Source: Aliiroseovarius subalbicans
Lineage (GTDB): Bacteria; Pseudomonadota; Alphaproteobacteria; Rhodobacterales; Rhodobacteraceae
Assembly (NCBI RefSeq): GCF_022678625.1
Contig: NZ_JALBYQ010000006.1
Span: 1-64,000 of the forward strand
Reading direction: 5' to 3'
Length of the DNA stretch: 64,000 nt
Below are positions 6,777-16,552 of the stretch, piece by piece. Numbering within the stretch: the stretch's first letter is position 1; every line of letters starts with the position of its first letter. Below the pieces are notes generated by a model. It was not told the origin of the DNA, searched no databases, and worked only from the letters and a program-made list of their open reading frames with translations. A program made the translations under genes and the position numbers.

Positions 6777-8625
6777 TGCCGTTGACGCCGTCACCGGGGA
6801 GGTCTTCCGGGATGGGTGGAGCCGCATTCGAGGCTCGATGCAGGGACTGCATGTGGCCAAGCAAAAGCAGCTTGTTCGTGCTGCGGCGGGGCACCGGCCA
6901 GCGGTCTTCAAGGCGATCCGGGGCGGGGGCACCCATACGAAATCGCAGCTGATGAACCAGCTCGACTACCTTACCACCAAGTCGACCCATATCGTCGACT
7001 CGAGCGGGTTTCTCGATGGCAAGGCGAAGCTGGAGACGCGGGAGATCAAGGACCTCACCGAGCGCTTCGCCAAGCGCTGGAGTGCCGGTTTCAAACCCAA
7101 GCTTGGCCAGACCACCCATATGCTCATGTCCTTCCCCATCGGCACGCGCGGCGAGGATGTGCGCGACATCGCGACAGACGTCGCCGAGCGGTTCTTCCAA
7201 ACCGACGAGGGACATTTTGATTACATCATCGCGGTGCATGAGGACCGCGATCACCCGCATGCGCATCTGGTGTTGAACCGCCGATCGCAAGAGGGGGAGT
7301 TCTTCTTTCTCGGTCGGGATCACCGGTTCAACTATGACGACTTTCGTCTTGCCATGGTCGAGGAGGCGGAGAAGTTCGGGGTGCGTCTCGAGGCAACCCG
7401 GCGGCTCGATCGGGGGGTCGTACATTACCCGCCGCGGATCCGAGAGGTCTACGCCGCGAAGGAAGAGGGCCGCGTGGCAGAGCCGCGTCCGCGTGTTGGG
7501 GCTGATCTGGATCGTGCCCTCGAAGAGATCGCCAACACACGGATCATCTATCACTCGGTTGCAGCCGAGGCGTCCAGCGACAATCGCGAGGATATTGCCG
7601 ACGCTCTGTTCCGGGCCGGAAAGATCCTGGCGCAGGGCGGCAAGCTCGTCTCAGAAGGAGGGGTCTATATGGCCGAGGAACAGTCGTTCGACGATCTGAG
7701 AACCCGCTACGCCGACCAGGTCGAGCGCATCCAGGGCATGATCGCAGAGAAGCCGGAGGTGGAACGCCCGCGCCTTGAACGTAGCCTCAATGAAATCCAG
7801 TCGCGCCTGGCCCGCATGCAACCCTTGGGGCTTCGGTCCGTGACCCTCACCGAAAAACCCTCCGAGGGCGGGGTCTATTCCGAGGTTAATATCGACCGCG
7901 AGCAGATGGATCGCCTGCGCGAGCCGGATGTCCGGGCGCAGGTGGATACGGCCCTTCGCGGCACCGGGATCAGTTCGTCCGTCGTCGTCGCACGAATGGA
8001 GACCGGAGCGCAGAACGCGGCACTCGAACGGCAGTGGATTGCCGACGATCTGGCGCGGGTGGCCGAGAAGGACGGGCTCAATCTCGAGCGGCGTGCCGAT
8101 CTGGAGACCGCACGCGAGACCCTCAACCGGGTCCATGTTCAGCTTGGCATCACGCTCGAGCGCCATCAGGTCCTGCGTCAGGACGGGGTGATCGACGAGG
8201 CGCGCGAGGCCCGACTGAACCAGAGTGAGGAGCGGATGGTTGAAGAGAAAGAAGCGGAGGCAGTTAAGGTCGGGCCAAACGCAGATGCCGATATCCGACG
8301 GGTCATCGATCATGAACGCGGCGGTAATCTGCATTCACCGTTTCAGGATGAGGGTGAGCGGCAGAGCTATCGCGATGCGGTTGAGCGGGGGCTTGACGAA
8401 AGTCAGGTCGTCCGGCTTCGGGACGGCGATGCCGACGCGCTGAAATCCCAGATCGAGGATCGGCTCGACCGGCTCTACGCGGCTAAAGTCTATCTGCAAT
8501 CGGATGCCGCAACCACCAACAGTGAGGCGACCCGGGCGGTGGTCGAGGAAATCGCTGAGCGCGAATATCAGCTGCACCGTGCCGATCTGGTAGACGGTGA
8601 GTCCGAGCGCGGGGAGACCCACTGA
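6763..8625 (+). CDS. VirD2-type relaxase (MOBP-like)
   Basis: 620 residues. The N-terminal 220 are the relaxase domain: a candidate nicking tyrosine in MNQLDYLTTKS (Tyr69) and the metal-binding histidine motif HEDRDHPHAHLVLN (159-172, His164/166/168). The enzyme would nick oriT, stay attached to the 5' end and pilot the strand through the secretion channel. The C-terminal 400 residues are charged and helical and probably bind accessory proteins or the coupling protein. It lies between the MobC-like gene (14-base overlap) and the coupling protein (TGATG overlap). Assignment to MOBP rests on the HxDxxHPHxH signature. Confidence 0.85.
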   Translation: MRLNDAVDAVTGEVFRDGWSRIRGSMQGLHVAKQKQLVRAAAGHRPAVFKAIRGGGTHTKSQLMNQLDYLTTKSTHIVDSSGFLDGKAKLETREIKDLTERFAKRWSAGFKPKLGQTTHMLMSFPIGTRGEDVRDIATDVAERFFQTDEGHFDYIIAVHEDRDHPHAHLVLNRRSQEGEFFFLGRDHRFNYDDFRLAMVEEAEKFGVRLEATRRLDRGVVHYPPRIREVYAAKEEGRVAEPRPRVGADLDRALEEIANTRIIYHSVAAEASSDNREDIADALFRAGKILAQGGKLVSEGGVYMAEEQSFDDLRTRYADQVERIQGMIAEKPEVERPRLERSLNEIQSRLARMQPLGLRSVTLTEKPSEGGVYSEVNIDREQMDRLREPDVRAQVDTALRGTGISSSVVVARMETGAQNAALERQWIADDLARVAEKDGLNLERRADLETARETLNRVHVQLGITLERHQVLRQDGVIDEAREARLNQSEERMVEEKEAEAVKVGPNADADIRRVIDHERGGNLHSPFQDEGERQSYRDAVERGLDESQVVRLRDGDADALKSQIEDRLDRLYAAKVYLQSDAATTNSEATRAVVEEIAEREYQLHRADLVDGESERGETH

Positions 8626-10649
8626 TGGGACCCATGGGGAGAGGCCGTCTTGCCATCGGTGTCGCGCTGGTCACGCTTGTGGCCATCGCGATCGGCTATG
8701 TGATCGCATCCACGGTTCTGACCTTCAAAGACCTCGGGTTCCAGGCGGAGATCGATTTCTTCTACATTATGAGTAACTACCGGGCCATCAGCGTGGTTCG
8801 ACCCGACGACTTCAAGCTGATCAACCTGATCATGGGCGGGGCAGGGGTCGCGGGCCTCATGATGAGCCTGGCGATGTCCGGATCCGCGCTTACGCGCTTC
8901 GGCTATACCCATTGGCAAACCCGTAGAGAGATGAAGCGCAACGGGTTCTTCGGCAAACCCGGCACTGGGTTCGTGATCGGCAAACTTGGAAAACCGACAT
9001 CCCGCGCGCCGTTCCTTTGTTCTAAAGCATTCCCACACGCGTTGATCGTGGCTCCTACCGGGCGCGGCAAGACCACAGGCTTCGTCATTCCGAACCTCCT
9101 GACCTGGCAGGGATCGGCCGTGGTGCTCGATGTGAAGGGTGAGTGTTTCGAAGCCACCGCCCGCCATCGCGCCGCGCAGGGGGACGAGGTCTATCGCTTC
9201 GCACCAACGGATTGGGAAGACAAACGGACCCATAGGTACAATCCGCTTCTCAGGATCTATGAGCTTGAAGACCCGGCGCGCCAACAGATGGAGTTGCAGC
9301 TTCTCGCTACACTTTTCCTGCAGAACGATAATGACCGTGTGCAGGGGCTCTTGAAAGGAGGGATTGATCTCTTCGTTGCCGCCGGCCTCCTGGCTTTCCA
9401 ACGCAAACGCCCGACCCTGGGCGAAATCTACCGCATTGCCGCATCCGGTGGGAACAAGCAGACGGAATACCTCGCCCGCTCGCATGAGGTTCAGAACGCG
9501 GCGGCGAGGCTGATATTCACGCGACTGGCTTCCACAAACAACGACACGCTGACCTCCTATGTCTCACTTCTGATGACCTCCGGCTTGGATCAATGGCAGA
9601 ACCCGGCGATTGATGATGCGACGGCAGTTTCAGATTTTGATTTCCGCACCATCCGCAAGAAACCGTTCAGCGTTTACCTGGTCGTTCAGCCGCTCATGGT
9701 AAAGCCCTTGGCGCCGCTCATTCGGTTGTTCTTTTCCGATCTTCTGTCGGCGCTACAAGACAAGGAACCCGGTCCGGATGAACCCTGGCCGGTCATGGTC
9801 ATGCTCGATGAGTTCAATCGCCTGGGCAAAATGCCCATCGTTGCCGAAAGCATCGAAGTGCTGCGCGCCTATCGCGGACACCTGGCCGTCGTCACCCAGA
9901 CCATCCCCGCCATCGATGAGATTTATGGCGAGAACACGCGGCGCGCGTTACAGGGGAACGCCGGTATCAAGCTCTACTTGACCCCCTCGGATGAAAAGAC
10001 CGTCGAGGAGTTGAGCAAGGCGGTCGGGAAGACCACGAAAACTGTTGTCACGCGGTCTCGCGCGGTCGGGAAAAATCCCTTCGAGGGTCGGAGCCAGTCC
10101 GAGCGGACCGAAGAGGTCTCGCTTCTGCCGGAGGACGAAGCACGACGATTGCCCCTCGATGAGGTTATTGTTGTGGTCGATGCACAAATGCCGGTCCGGG
10201 CTAAGCGCGTTGTTTACTACGAAGACCCGTTCTTCAAGGGCATCCACGCGGCGCAGGAGGGGGAGTTGCCGTTTCCGGAAGGGCCGGTCGGGCCGATGGG
10301 TGAATTGCCGTTGAGTGTGAGAGCCATGCCGACGGCGCCGCGGGGGTCAGGTTTGTCGGAACGCGATTTTGAGGCCAGGATGGGACTCACGGAACCTAGC
10401 GGAAACGCTCCTATCGACCCAAGTCCGGCCACAGTGGCCCGGCACAGCCGTGCCGCTATCATCGCAGAGGATCAGCACCAGTTCGAGATGGATTTTGGGG
10501 GTCAGGAGGCGCTTCGGGTCGATGAACCGACCGAGACGGATGTTGCGCAAGTGGAAGGCGCTTTGGGCGCTTTGGATCGGCTGGAAGGGGAGATTGTAGG
10601 TGTTTCAGGATCGAGCGAGAAACGAATCGAAAGGCTGGTCTCGGGCTAA
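8625..10649 (+). CDS. virD4: VirD4/TraG-type coupling protein
   Basis: 674 residues. Two N-terminal membrane segments (about 9-32 and 66-88) anchor it in the inner membrane. The ATPase domain carries Walker A APTGRGKTT (143-151) followed by GFVIPNLLTW, and Walker B VMVMLDEFNRLG (about 388-399). It would link the relaxosome to the VirB channel and power substrate entry. The start overlaps the relaxase stop (TGATG). The C-terminal 130 residues after the ATPase core are low-complexity, acidic and variable. It is the last gene of the relaxosome operon; the cargo begins behind it. Confidence 0.92.
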   Translation: MGPMGRGRLAIGVALVTLVAIAIGYVIASTVLTFKDLGFQAEIDFFYIMSNYRAISVVRPDDFKLINLIMGGAGVAGLMMSLAMSGSALTRFGYTHWQTRREMKRNGFFGKPGTGFVIGKLGKPTSRAPFLCSKAFPHALIVAPTGRGKTTGFVIPNLLTWQGSAVVLDVKGECFEATARHRAAQGDEVYRFAPTDWEDKRTHRYNPLLRIYELEDPARQQMELQLLATLFLQNDNDRVQGLLKGGIDLFVAAGLLAFQRKRPTLGEIYRIAASGGNKQTEYLARSHEVQNAAARLIFTRLASTNNDTLTSYVSLLMTSGLDQWQNPAIDDATAVSDFDFRTIRKKPFSVYLVVQPLMVKPLAPLIRLFFSDLLSALQDKEPGPDEPWPVMVMLDEFNRLGKMPIVAESIEVLRAYRGHLAVVTQTIPAIDEIYGENTRRALQGNAGIKLYLTPSDEKTVEELSKAVGKTTKTVVTRSRAVGKNPFEGRSQSERTEEVSLLPEDEARRLPLDEVIVVVDAQMPVRAKRVVYYEDPFFKGIHAAQEGELPFPEGPVGPMGELPLSVRAMPTAPRGSGLSERDFEARMGLTEPSGNAPIDPSPATVARHSRAAIIAEDQHQFEMDFGGQEALRVDEPTETDVAQVEGALGALDRLEGEIVGVSGSSEKRIERLVSG

Positions 10650-10654
10650 GCGGT

Positions 10655-10765
10655 TGTTGAGGCAAAGCGCAGAGAAAGGCCGGTGAGAGCCCGTTGCAGC
10701 CTTGGGCGCGAGGCGAAGCATTTCGCACGAAGGGCGGCATCCAGACATTCGCTGCGAGAGCGAAT
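10655..10765. repeat. Dispersed intergenic repeat, copy R5, with hairpin
   Basis: Behind the coupling-protein gene the sequence GCGCAGAGAAAGGCC (10667-10681) resembles copies R1 and R2. A perfect hairpin ATTCGCT-GCGAG-AGCGAAT lies at 10747-10765. Nothing else is seen before the cargo promoter; 10860-10907 is AT-richer and probably carries it. Confidence 0.4.
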
Positions 10766-10907
10766 TCCAGATAACCTCATCGCCGAAGCGGTCATTCAGG
10801 GGCAAATACTCCAGTTGATTGAAGCTAGAGTTCGATTATGACATGAGTTGCGGCATCGCCTTACGACGTGTGCGTGTGGTGTTCGCATATTGTGAGGTGA
10901 ATCATTC

Positions 10908-13160
10908 ATGAAAATCCAAAGTGTTGAAGTCTATAATTTCCGAAAACTTCATAAAGCCAAACTTGATCTTTCTAGCAGCCAAACACTGCTCGTTGGGGCA
11001 AACAACAGCGGTAAAACCTCCGCTATGGTCGCATTGCGGTGCTTTCTCAAAGACCGGGGTGGGATAACTGCCAAAGATGTTACGGCATCCAACTGGAAAC
11101 GGTTGGAAGCTATTGCCAACAGCTGGTTGGAGGAAGATGCCGAACCACAGCTTCTCCCTCTAATCGCTGAGCTACCCTACATGGACGTGTGGTTGCATGT
11201 CTCCGACAACGAGCTCCACCACGTTGCCCATCTCATCCCAAGTCTCGAGTGGAAGGCGGGCCTTCTGGGTGTTCGTATCCGACTTGAACCGAAGACCCTT
11301 GCCGATGTGTTCAATGAGTATCGGGACGTTCGAAAAAAGTCCGTGGATCGACTGGCAGAATACGCGAAGACACACGCCGGCAGGGTGGATGATTTTTCTC
11401 TTTGGCCAAAGTCGTTCCAAGATTTCCTTGATCGGCGGATGTCGAGCCAGTTCACACTCAATGCCTATTTGCTCGACCCAAACAAACCGGCCATTGTGCA
11501 GGACGACGACGCCATAATGCTACAGCCTCAAGTACTATCGGTGACGGCGCAAGGGTTAGGGCCCAATCCATTTTCTGGTCTATTGCAGATCAGAGAAATC
11601 AAAGCACAGCGTGGCTTTGCAGATGCTTCAGATACCAAGCCGTCGAGTGATGACGACACTGAGGATAGGTCCCCTACATCTAAGCGAAAGCTGTCTGACC
11701 AACTGCAAGCCTATTATCGCCAGCACCTGGATCCTGACAAAGACCCTACGCAGGAGGACGTTTCCGCGCTTGGTGCCTTCCATACAGCTCAAAAAACCTT
11801 CGACGAGCGTCTCCTGCAAGGGTTTTCCGCTGCGATCGGCGAGCTTGAAATGCTTGGTTATCCAGGCATCGCCAATCCAAAAATGTCGATCACGACACGC
11901 ATCAAACCGACAGATGGTCTCAATCATCCGTCCGCAGTTCAGTACGACATTTCCGGTGGCTCTACCCCTTTACGCCTTCCTGAGGACTACAACGGGTTGG
12001 GATTTCAAAACCTCATCTCCATGGTATTCCTTCTCATGCGGTTCAGAGATGACTGGATGCTCGTTGGTAAACATGCTGGGTCCGGCACGAGTCCGGAACA
12101 AGATCTGATTGCTCCGCTCCAGTTGGTTTTGATTGAAGAGCCTGAAGCCCATCTCCATGCACAAGTCCAGCAAGTCTTTATGCGACGGGCAATGAGTGTG
12201 CTGCGTAACCATCGACTGTTGAAAGATGATGCCTCACCATTTTCAACGCAGCTCGTGGTGAGCACCCACTCCAGTCATATCGCGCATGAGGTCGAGTTCG
12301 CAGACTTACGATATTTCAAACGAAAACCCGCTAACTCCGACTGCGTCGCCACATCGGACGTCGCCAATTTGTCCGGCCTGTTTGGTACCGACGACGAAAC
12401 AACGAGATTTGCGAAACGGTATCTTCGCACAACCCACTGTGATCTGTTCTTTGCGGATGGGGCAATCATGATCGAGGGGGCTGCTGAACGTATCTTGCTG
12501 CCCCACTTCATCTCAAACTCCCATAAGGGGTTGGCTGAAAGATACATCTCCTTGCTGGAAATAGGTGGAAGCCATGCGCATCGGTTGAAACCGTTGGTCG
12601 AGCTCCTCGACATTCCTACGTTGATCATTTCCGACCTCGATGCAATCGACCCCAAAAACAACCGCAAAAGTGTCCTTCCTGCCTTCGGCGCAGCGTATGA
12701 GACGGCCAACAGCGTGCTGAAGAGTTGGTTGCCTAAACTGACCCTCGTTGACGATCTGTTGGCAGAAGATGATGTTCCCGAATTGGCCGTCGGTGGTTTC
12801 GGACACATCGGAGTTGTTTATCAACGCAGCCAGACCGTGCAATGCGAGGGAGACGCCAAACCTGTACATCTCGTTCCAAGCACATTTGAAGATGCACTTG
12901 TTCTGGCGAACTTAGACATCGTTAGAGGGATGTCCGGCGTCAGCATGAGCAATGCCTTTGCTGAGATCACCAATTCGTCCAAGACAGCTGAAGGGTTGGT
13001 TTCAGACCTCTACCAAAGACTATCGCAATCCCCTCAAAAAGCCGCGTTTGCACTTGATCTCCTGAGCATCGAAAAGATCGAAGACCTCACCGCACCCCCT
13101 TACATTGCGAAGGGTTTGAACTGGCTCGAGAAGCGTCTCACCGCTGGTGACACAACATGA
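10908..13160 (+). CDS. gajA: Gabija GajA-like OLD-family ATPase/TOPRIM nuclease
   Basis: 750 residues. The N-terminus is an ABC-type ATPase with Walker A GANNSGKT (30-37); the signature/Walker B part lies around 400-415 (LVLIEEPEAHLHAQ) with a following STHSSHIAHE. The C-terminal part is a TOPRIM nuclease: MIEGAAERILLPHF (about 521-534) gives the metal-binding glutamates and ISDLDAID (about 574-581) the Asp pair. OLD-family nucleases paired with a UvrD-like helicase form the Gabija anti-phage system, in which GajA is a nucleotide-controlled nickase. The GAGGTGA 8 bases before the ATG supports the start. It is clearly longer than the roughly 580-residue reference protein. Base composition is lower in GC than the flanking transfer genes. 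Confidence 0.8.
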   Translation: MKIQSVEVYNFRKLHKAKLDLSSSQTLLVGANNSGKTSAMVALRCFLKDRGGITAKDVTASNWKRLEAIANSWLEEDAEPQLLPLIAELPYMDVWLHVSDNELHHVAHLIPSLEWKAGLLGVRIRLEPKTLADVFNEYRDVRKKSVDRLAEYAKTHAGRVDDFSLWPKSFQDFLDRRMSSQFTLNAYLLDPNKPAIVQDDDAIMLQPQVLSVTAQGLGPNPFSGLLQIREIKAQRGFADASDTKPSSDDDTEDRSPTSKRKLSDQLQAYYRQHLDPDKDPTQEDVSALGAFHTAQKTFDERLLQGFSAAIGELEMLGYPGIANPKMSITTRIKPTDGLNHPSAVQYDISGGSTPLRLPEDYNGLGFQNLISMVFLLMRFRDDWMLVGKHAGSGTSPEQDLIAPLQLVLIEEPEAHLHAQVQQVFMRRAMSVLRNHRLLKDDASPFSTQLVVSTHSSHIAHEVEFADLRYFKRKPANSDCVATSDVANLSGLFGTDDETTRFAKRYLRTTHCDLFFADGAIMIEGAAERILLPHFISNSHKGLAERYISLLEIGGSHAHRLKPLVELLDIPTLIISDLDAIDPKNNRKSVLPAFGAAYETANSVLKSWLPKLTLVDDLLAEDDVPELAVGGFGHIGVVYQRSQTVQCEGDAKPVHLVPSTFEDALVLANLDIVRGMSGVSMSNAFAEITNSSKTAEGLVSDLYQRLSQSPQKAAFALDLLSIEKIEDLTAPPYIAKGLNWLEKRLTAGDTT

Positions 13161-15058
13161 GCGAGGAACACATCGAGATCGCACATGACAATGATCGCGA
13201 CAATCCTGCCGATGATGCCATCAGGGCCGCTCTGTCTCTCGTTAAACCCCGGAGTTTCTTCCTATTCGCGGGAGCAGGTTCAGGCAAAACGCGATCACTG
13301 AAAACCGTCTTGGAAAGTCTGGCCAATGACATCGGCGATGATTTACGCCGCGCAGGGCGCAAGATCGCGGTTATCACCTACACGAATGTCGCGTGCGACG
13401 AAATTCTGAGGCGCGTCAACAGTGACCCCATCTTCGATGTGAAGACTATCCACAGCTTTGCATGGTCCCTCATTGAGGGCCGAAATCATGACATTCGCAA
13501 ATGGCTACTTGAGGTAAAACTACCCGCTGATCTCGCTAAACTCGAAGACGAGTTTGCACGCGGGAAGGCTGGCACAAAAATTCAAGACAAACGTGAAAAG
13601 CAGATCGCTTCAAAAAAGAAGCGCGTCGAAGAACTGCCCAATATTCATCACTTCACCTACAATCCTAATGGGGACAATGTTGGCCGTGACTCCCTCAGCC
13701 ATGATGAAGTGATTGCCATGACGTCCAACTTCCTGACGTCAAAAGAGACCCTTCAAAAAATTGTCCTTAGCAAGTATCCGTTTATCCTAATCGATGAGAG
13801 TCAAGATACACTGAAGCCATTCATGTTGGCACTGCTAGAGTTTGAGAATGCTCATCAAGGCAAGTTGGCACTAGGGCTCTTTGGCGACACCATGCAACGT
13901 ATCTATGGTCATGGTCTGGCTGATCTCGTTGATCGCATCCCAGAGCGTTGGGATAAACCAGCAAAGGTGATGAACCATCGAAGTCGAGCCCGAATTATTG
14001 ACTTGGCAAACAGTATTCGAGCAGATGCAGATAAGCGCAGACAGCAATCACGAACAGACCGTGCTGGAGGATTTGTTCACGTTTTCCTTGCCCCCAATGA
14101 AGGCACAGACCGTACGCAGTTTGAGGCCAATGCCCGTTTAGCAATGGCGGAAATTACGTCTGATGAGCAATGGCGTGCGCCCACCGCAGTCAAGACGTTG
14201 ACAATTGAACGACACATGGCTGCTGCAAGATTGGGATTCTCAGGCCTCTTCGAGCCCCTTGATAAAGTCGACCGTTTTCAAACAAGTTTCAGAGATGGAA
14301 CACTGGCGTCCATGAGGTTGTTCTCAGAACGCGTTCTGCCAGTGATCGACCATCATAACTCGGGGGACGCCTTTGGCTTGATGGCAATCCTGCGAAAGCA
14401 CTCTCCGTTGCTCTCGAAGTCAACGCTTTCGACAACACAGAAGGACCAATCGTCTGGGTTGGCAAAAGCCAGATCTGCCGTGGAAGATCTAACCGCACTC
14501 TTCGCTGAAGACGCAGACCCAAGCTGCAGCGATGTCCTCAAGTCCGTGGCAGCCTCAGGACTGTTTGAAATACCCGAGGTCCTCAAATTTCTGAGCAGCG
14601 TTGATTTTGACTCCCATGCGGAGTTCGAGCCGACTGGCGACGACCGTATCGATGCCTGGGCGCTCGCGCTTGCAACACGTTTCTCAGAAGTTTCTAAGTA
14701 TCGTGACTATGTACTCGATCTTAGTCCTTACGGAACGCATCAAGGCGTTAAGGGACTGGAGTTTCCGCGTGTGATGGTGATTGCAGATGATGGCTCGACG
14801 CGCTTCAAAGGCTTGGCATCCTACGAAAAGCTATTGGGAGCCAAGGCCAAGTCCGATCGAGATCTGAAAAACGAGCGTGAAGGCAAAGAGACAACCTTCG
14901 ATCGCACACGCCGCCTCCTATATGTGACCTGTACAAGGGCTGAAGAAAGTTTGGCAATTGTCGTTTACAGTGACAATCCAAGATCCGTTGCCGATACAAT
15001 GGTCTCAAAAGGGTGGGTAACATCCGATGAAATCGGTCTTCGAGACCTAGTCGTGTAG
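13157..15058 (+). CDS. gajB: Gabija GajB-like UvrD/Rep superfamily 1 helicase
   Basis: 633 residues with the SF1A motifs in order: I GAGSGKT (39-45), Ia VITYTNVACDE, II LIDESQDT (about 210-217), III LGLFGDTMQRIYG, IV NHRSRARIIDLANSIR, V GTHQGVKGLEFPRVMVIADD and VI LLYVTCTRAEESL. In Gabija, GajB senses DNA ends or processed phage DNA and helps GajA by consuming nucleotide. The start overlaps the GajA stop by 4 bases (ATGA), so the two are translated together. It is longer than the reference (about 500 residues); the extra lies largely between motifs I and II and between IV and V. A solo repair helicase is unlikely given the partner. Confidence 0.8.
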   Translation: MSEEHIEIAHDNDRDNPADDAIRAALSLVKPRSFFLFAGAGSGKTRSLKTVLESLANDIGDDLRRAGRKIAVITYTNVACDEILRRVNSDPIFDVKTIHSFAWSLIEGRNHDIRKWLLEVKLPADLAKLEDEFARGKAGTKIQDKREKQIASKKKRVEELPNIHHFTYNPNGDNVGRDSLSHDEVIAMTSNFLTSKETLQKIVLSKYPFILIDESQDTLKPFMLALLEFENAHQGKLALGLFGDTMQRIYGHGLADLVDRIPERWDKPAKVMNHRSRARIIDLANSIRADADKRRQQSRTDRAGGFVHVFLAPNEGTDRTQFEANARLAMAEITSDEQWRAPTAVKTLTIERHMAAARLGFSGLFEPLDKVDRFQTSFRDGTLASMRLFSERVLPVIDHHNSGDAFGLMAILRKHSPLLSKSTLSTTQKDQSSGLAKARSAVEDLTALFAEDADPSCSDVLKSVAASGLFEIPEVLKFLSSVDFDSHAEFEPTGDDRIDAWALALATRFSEVSKYRDYVLDLSPYGTHQGVKGLEFPRVMVIADDGSTRFKGLASYEKLLGAKAKSDRDLKNEREGKETTFDRTRRLLYVTCTRAEESLAIVVYSDNPRSVADTMVSKGWVTSDEIGLRDLVV

Positions 15059-15162
15059 TTTTTTTGGGGCAATTTCTCGAAAGCCAACCCATCATAGATT
15101 TCTAAATGCGGCAGCTAAAACAATGATCAGTTTGCGACACTTAATCTTGAAAGGCGACGAGT

Positions 15163-15507
15163 TTGGAGATCAAACACGAACTTACTAAGCGGCACTTCGA
15201 AGCTCTCAACAAGCTGAGCGAAGAATGCGATTACGAGGATTCTCGCAGCGATGGGGAGTTGATTTTTGTCCTGCGTAACAAGCTGTCTCCCGGTATCGGC
15301 GATAAGACTCTTTCGGATCTTGAGAATTGGACGATGATTGACGCTGGTATTAACAAATGGTTTGGAACCCTTGGCTATCGTATCACCGACCTCGGCAGAC
15401 AAGAGATTGACGCCTTCCCACGGAAGGTGTCCAAACCAAAGGCCAAGCACAAGCTGCGAACCTTGCCTTCTCGCCTAGGAAAACCAAAGGGGCGGCTTGA
15501 TCGATAG
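15163..15507 (+). CDS. Hypothetical protein (114 aa) in the defence cargo
   Basis: I do not recognise it. It would start at a TTG (15163) with an AAAGG about 10 bases ahead. The sequence reads as a small winged-helix-like fold (ALNKLSEECDY, helix, then GYRITDLGRQEIDAF) followed by a very basic tail (KPKAKHKLRTLPSRLGKPKG) that could bind nucleic acid. It lies 100 bases behind the helicase in the same direction and may be the last gene of the defence unit or an unrelated passenger. The TTG start keeps confidence moderate. Confidence 0.5.
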   Translation: MEIKHELTKRHFEALNKLSEECDYEDSRSDGELIFVLRNKLSPGIGDKTLSDLENWTMIDAGINKWFGTLGYRITDLGRQEIDAFPRKVSKPKAKHKLRTLPSRLGKPKGRLDR

Positions 15508-15732
15508 TTGACAGAGGCGCATTAGACTCGCTGTCTCGCTAAAGATGAACGGCAGGTTTGGAGACGCCGCGTTGCAGCGACTGACTGCGCACTGTAGGTC
15601 TGCAGTGGGCCGCAGGCGCCAACTCGTCCGATCACTGGGCGGATGCATGCGGCACTATCTTCAAAGGTAGCTTCGGGCACCTTAGGACATCTACTAAGTT
15701 TACAGCGTGAAATAAGCGTAGGTTGGAGGCGA

Positions 15733-16320
15733 ATGATGGCGAAAGATCAGTATTCTAGCTTCAAAGAGCTATATCGTGCCGAAAAAGATGGGACCGACTA
15801 CCAGAAGCAAGTCGTGAAGAGAACTTCGAACTATTTGATTATGGCCCCTCATGGAGGCAGAATCGAACCTGGGACGTCTGAGTTGGCCAAAGCCGTGGCG
15901 AGCGGAGAACATTCGCTCTACCTATTTGAGGGTATTCGCAAAAGACCTCACAGTGATTTGCATGTTACATCCCATAGGTACGACGACGAGGATGCAATCG
16001 AGATTGCCAGCGAGCACGCAGTTGTAGTCGCTTTCCATGGTCGCAGAGACCGCGATGATCCTGTGACTGTTCACGTTGGAGGGCTGGATGCAGCGATCAG
16101 AGACACTATAGTCAATGAACTTGAGCTTGAGGGTTTCGATGCCGCTGTTGGAAGCGGTGAGCTTGCTGGAGAGCACACGAACAACATCTGCAATCGAGGC
16201 AGCCGATCAATGGGTGTGCAACTTGAAATTCCGAAGTCGCTCCGGAACGACCTGCTTTTGAAACCTGACCTTCTCGAAAACTTCTCACGCGCTGTACGGA
16301 AAGCTATAACCTTGCGCTGA
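15733..16320 (+). CDS. Poly-gamma-glutamate hydrolase family protein
   Basis: 195 residues from the ATG at 15733, which has a GGAGG 4 bases ahead; the frame is open further upstream without gene-like sequence. It matches the phage-type poly-gamma-glutamate hydrolase family: APHGGRIEPGTSELA (first zinc His and Glu), DLHVTSHRYDD (second His region) and VVAFHGRRD (third His). These zinc carboxypeptidase-like enzymes cut gamma-glutamyl polymers and are used by phages against capsules. No signal peptide is seen, so it would act in the cytoplasm or after lysis. It closes the cargo block, tail to tail with the virB operon. Confidence 0.75.
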   Translation: MMAKDQYSSFKELYRAEKDGTDYQKQVVKRTSNYLIMAPHGGRIEPGTSELAKAVASGEHSLYLFEGIRKRPHSDLHVTSHRYDDEDAIEIASEHAVVVAFHGRRDRDDPVTVHVGGLDAAIRDTIVNELELEGFDAAVGSGELAGEHTNNICNRGSRSMGVQLEIPKSLRNDLLLKPDLLENFSRAVRKAITLR

Positions 16321-16329
16321 GTAGTGACC

Positions 16330-16450
16330 GCATCGCTCAGAGTGCGGGTCTTCCGCGATCTGTTTCGCATTCGCAGCGAAAGTCCGAAATTGCGGGCCGC
16401 ACTGCACCGAGAGTGACCAGCGTTCAAGGTCCGGATTGGGCCGCCCAATG
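16330..16450. repeat. Dispersed intergenic repeat, copy R4
   Basis: GCAGCGAAAGTCCGAAATTG (16374-16393) resembles GCAGCGAAATTCCGGATTG of copy R3 (31661-31679). The copy fills most of the 230 bases between the convergent hydrolase and virB6 genes. No coding frame is seen. Confidence 0.45.
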
Positions 16451-16552
16451 CCGCCGTTTGTGAACTTGCCGCGAATAGTCACTAGTGCCGCTTCTTCCCA
16501 ATTGGAGAGCGGTGCCGCGAATGCCGGTTCACCGACTGAACCCAAACATTGA

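Noticed and set aside
8568-9485. Minus-strand frame (305 codons) opposite the coupling-protein gene
   Set aside because: No domain; the sense strand carries Walker motifs and the TGATG coupling with the relaxase.
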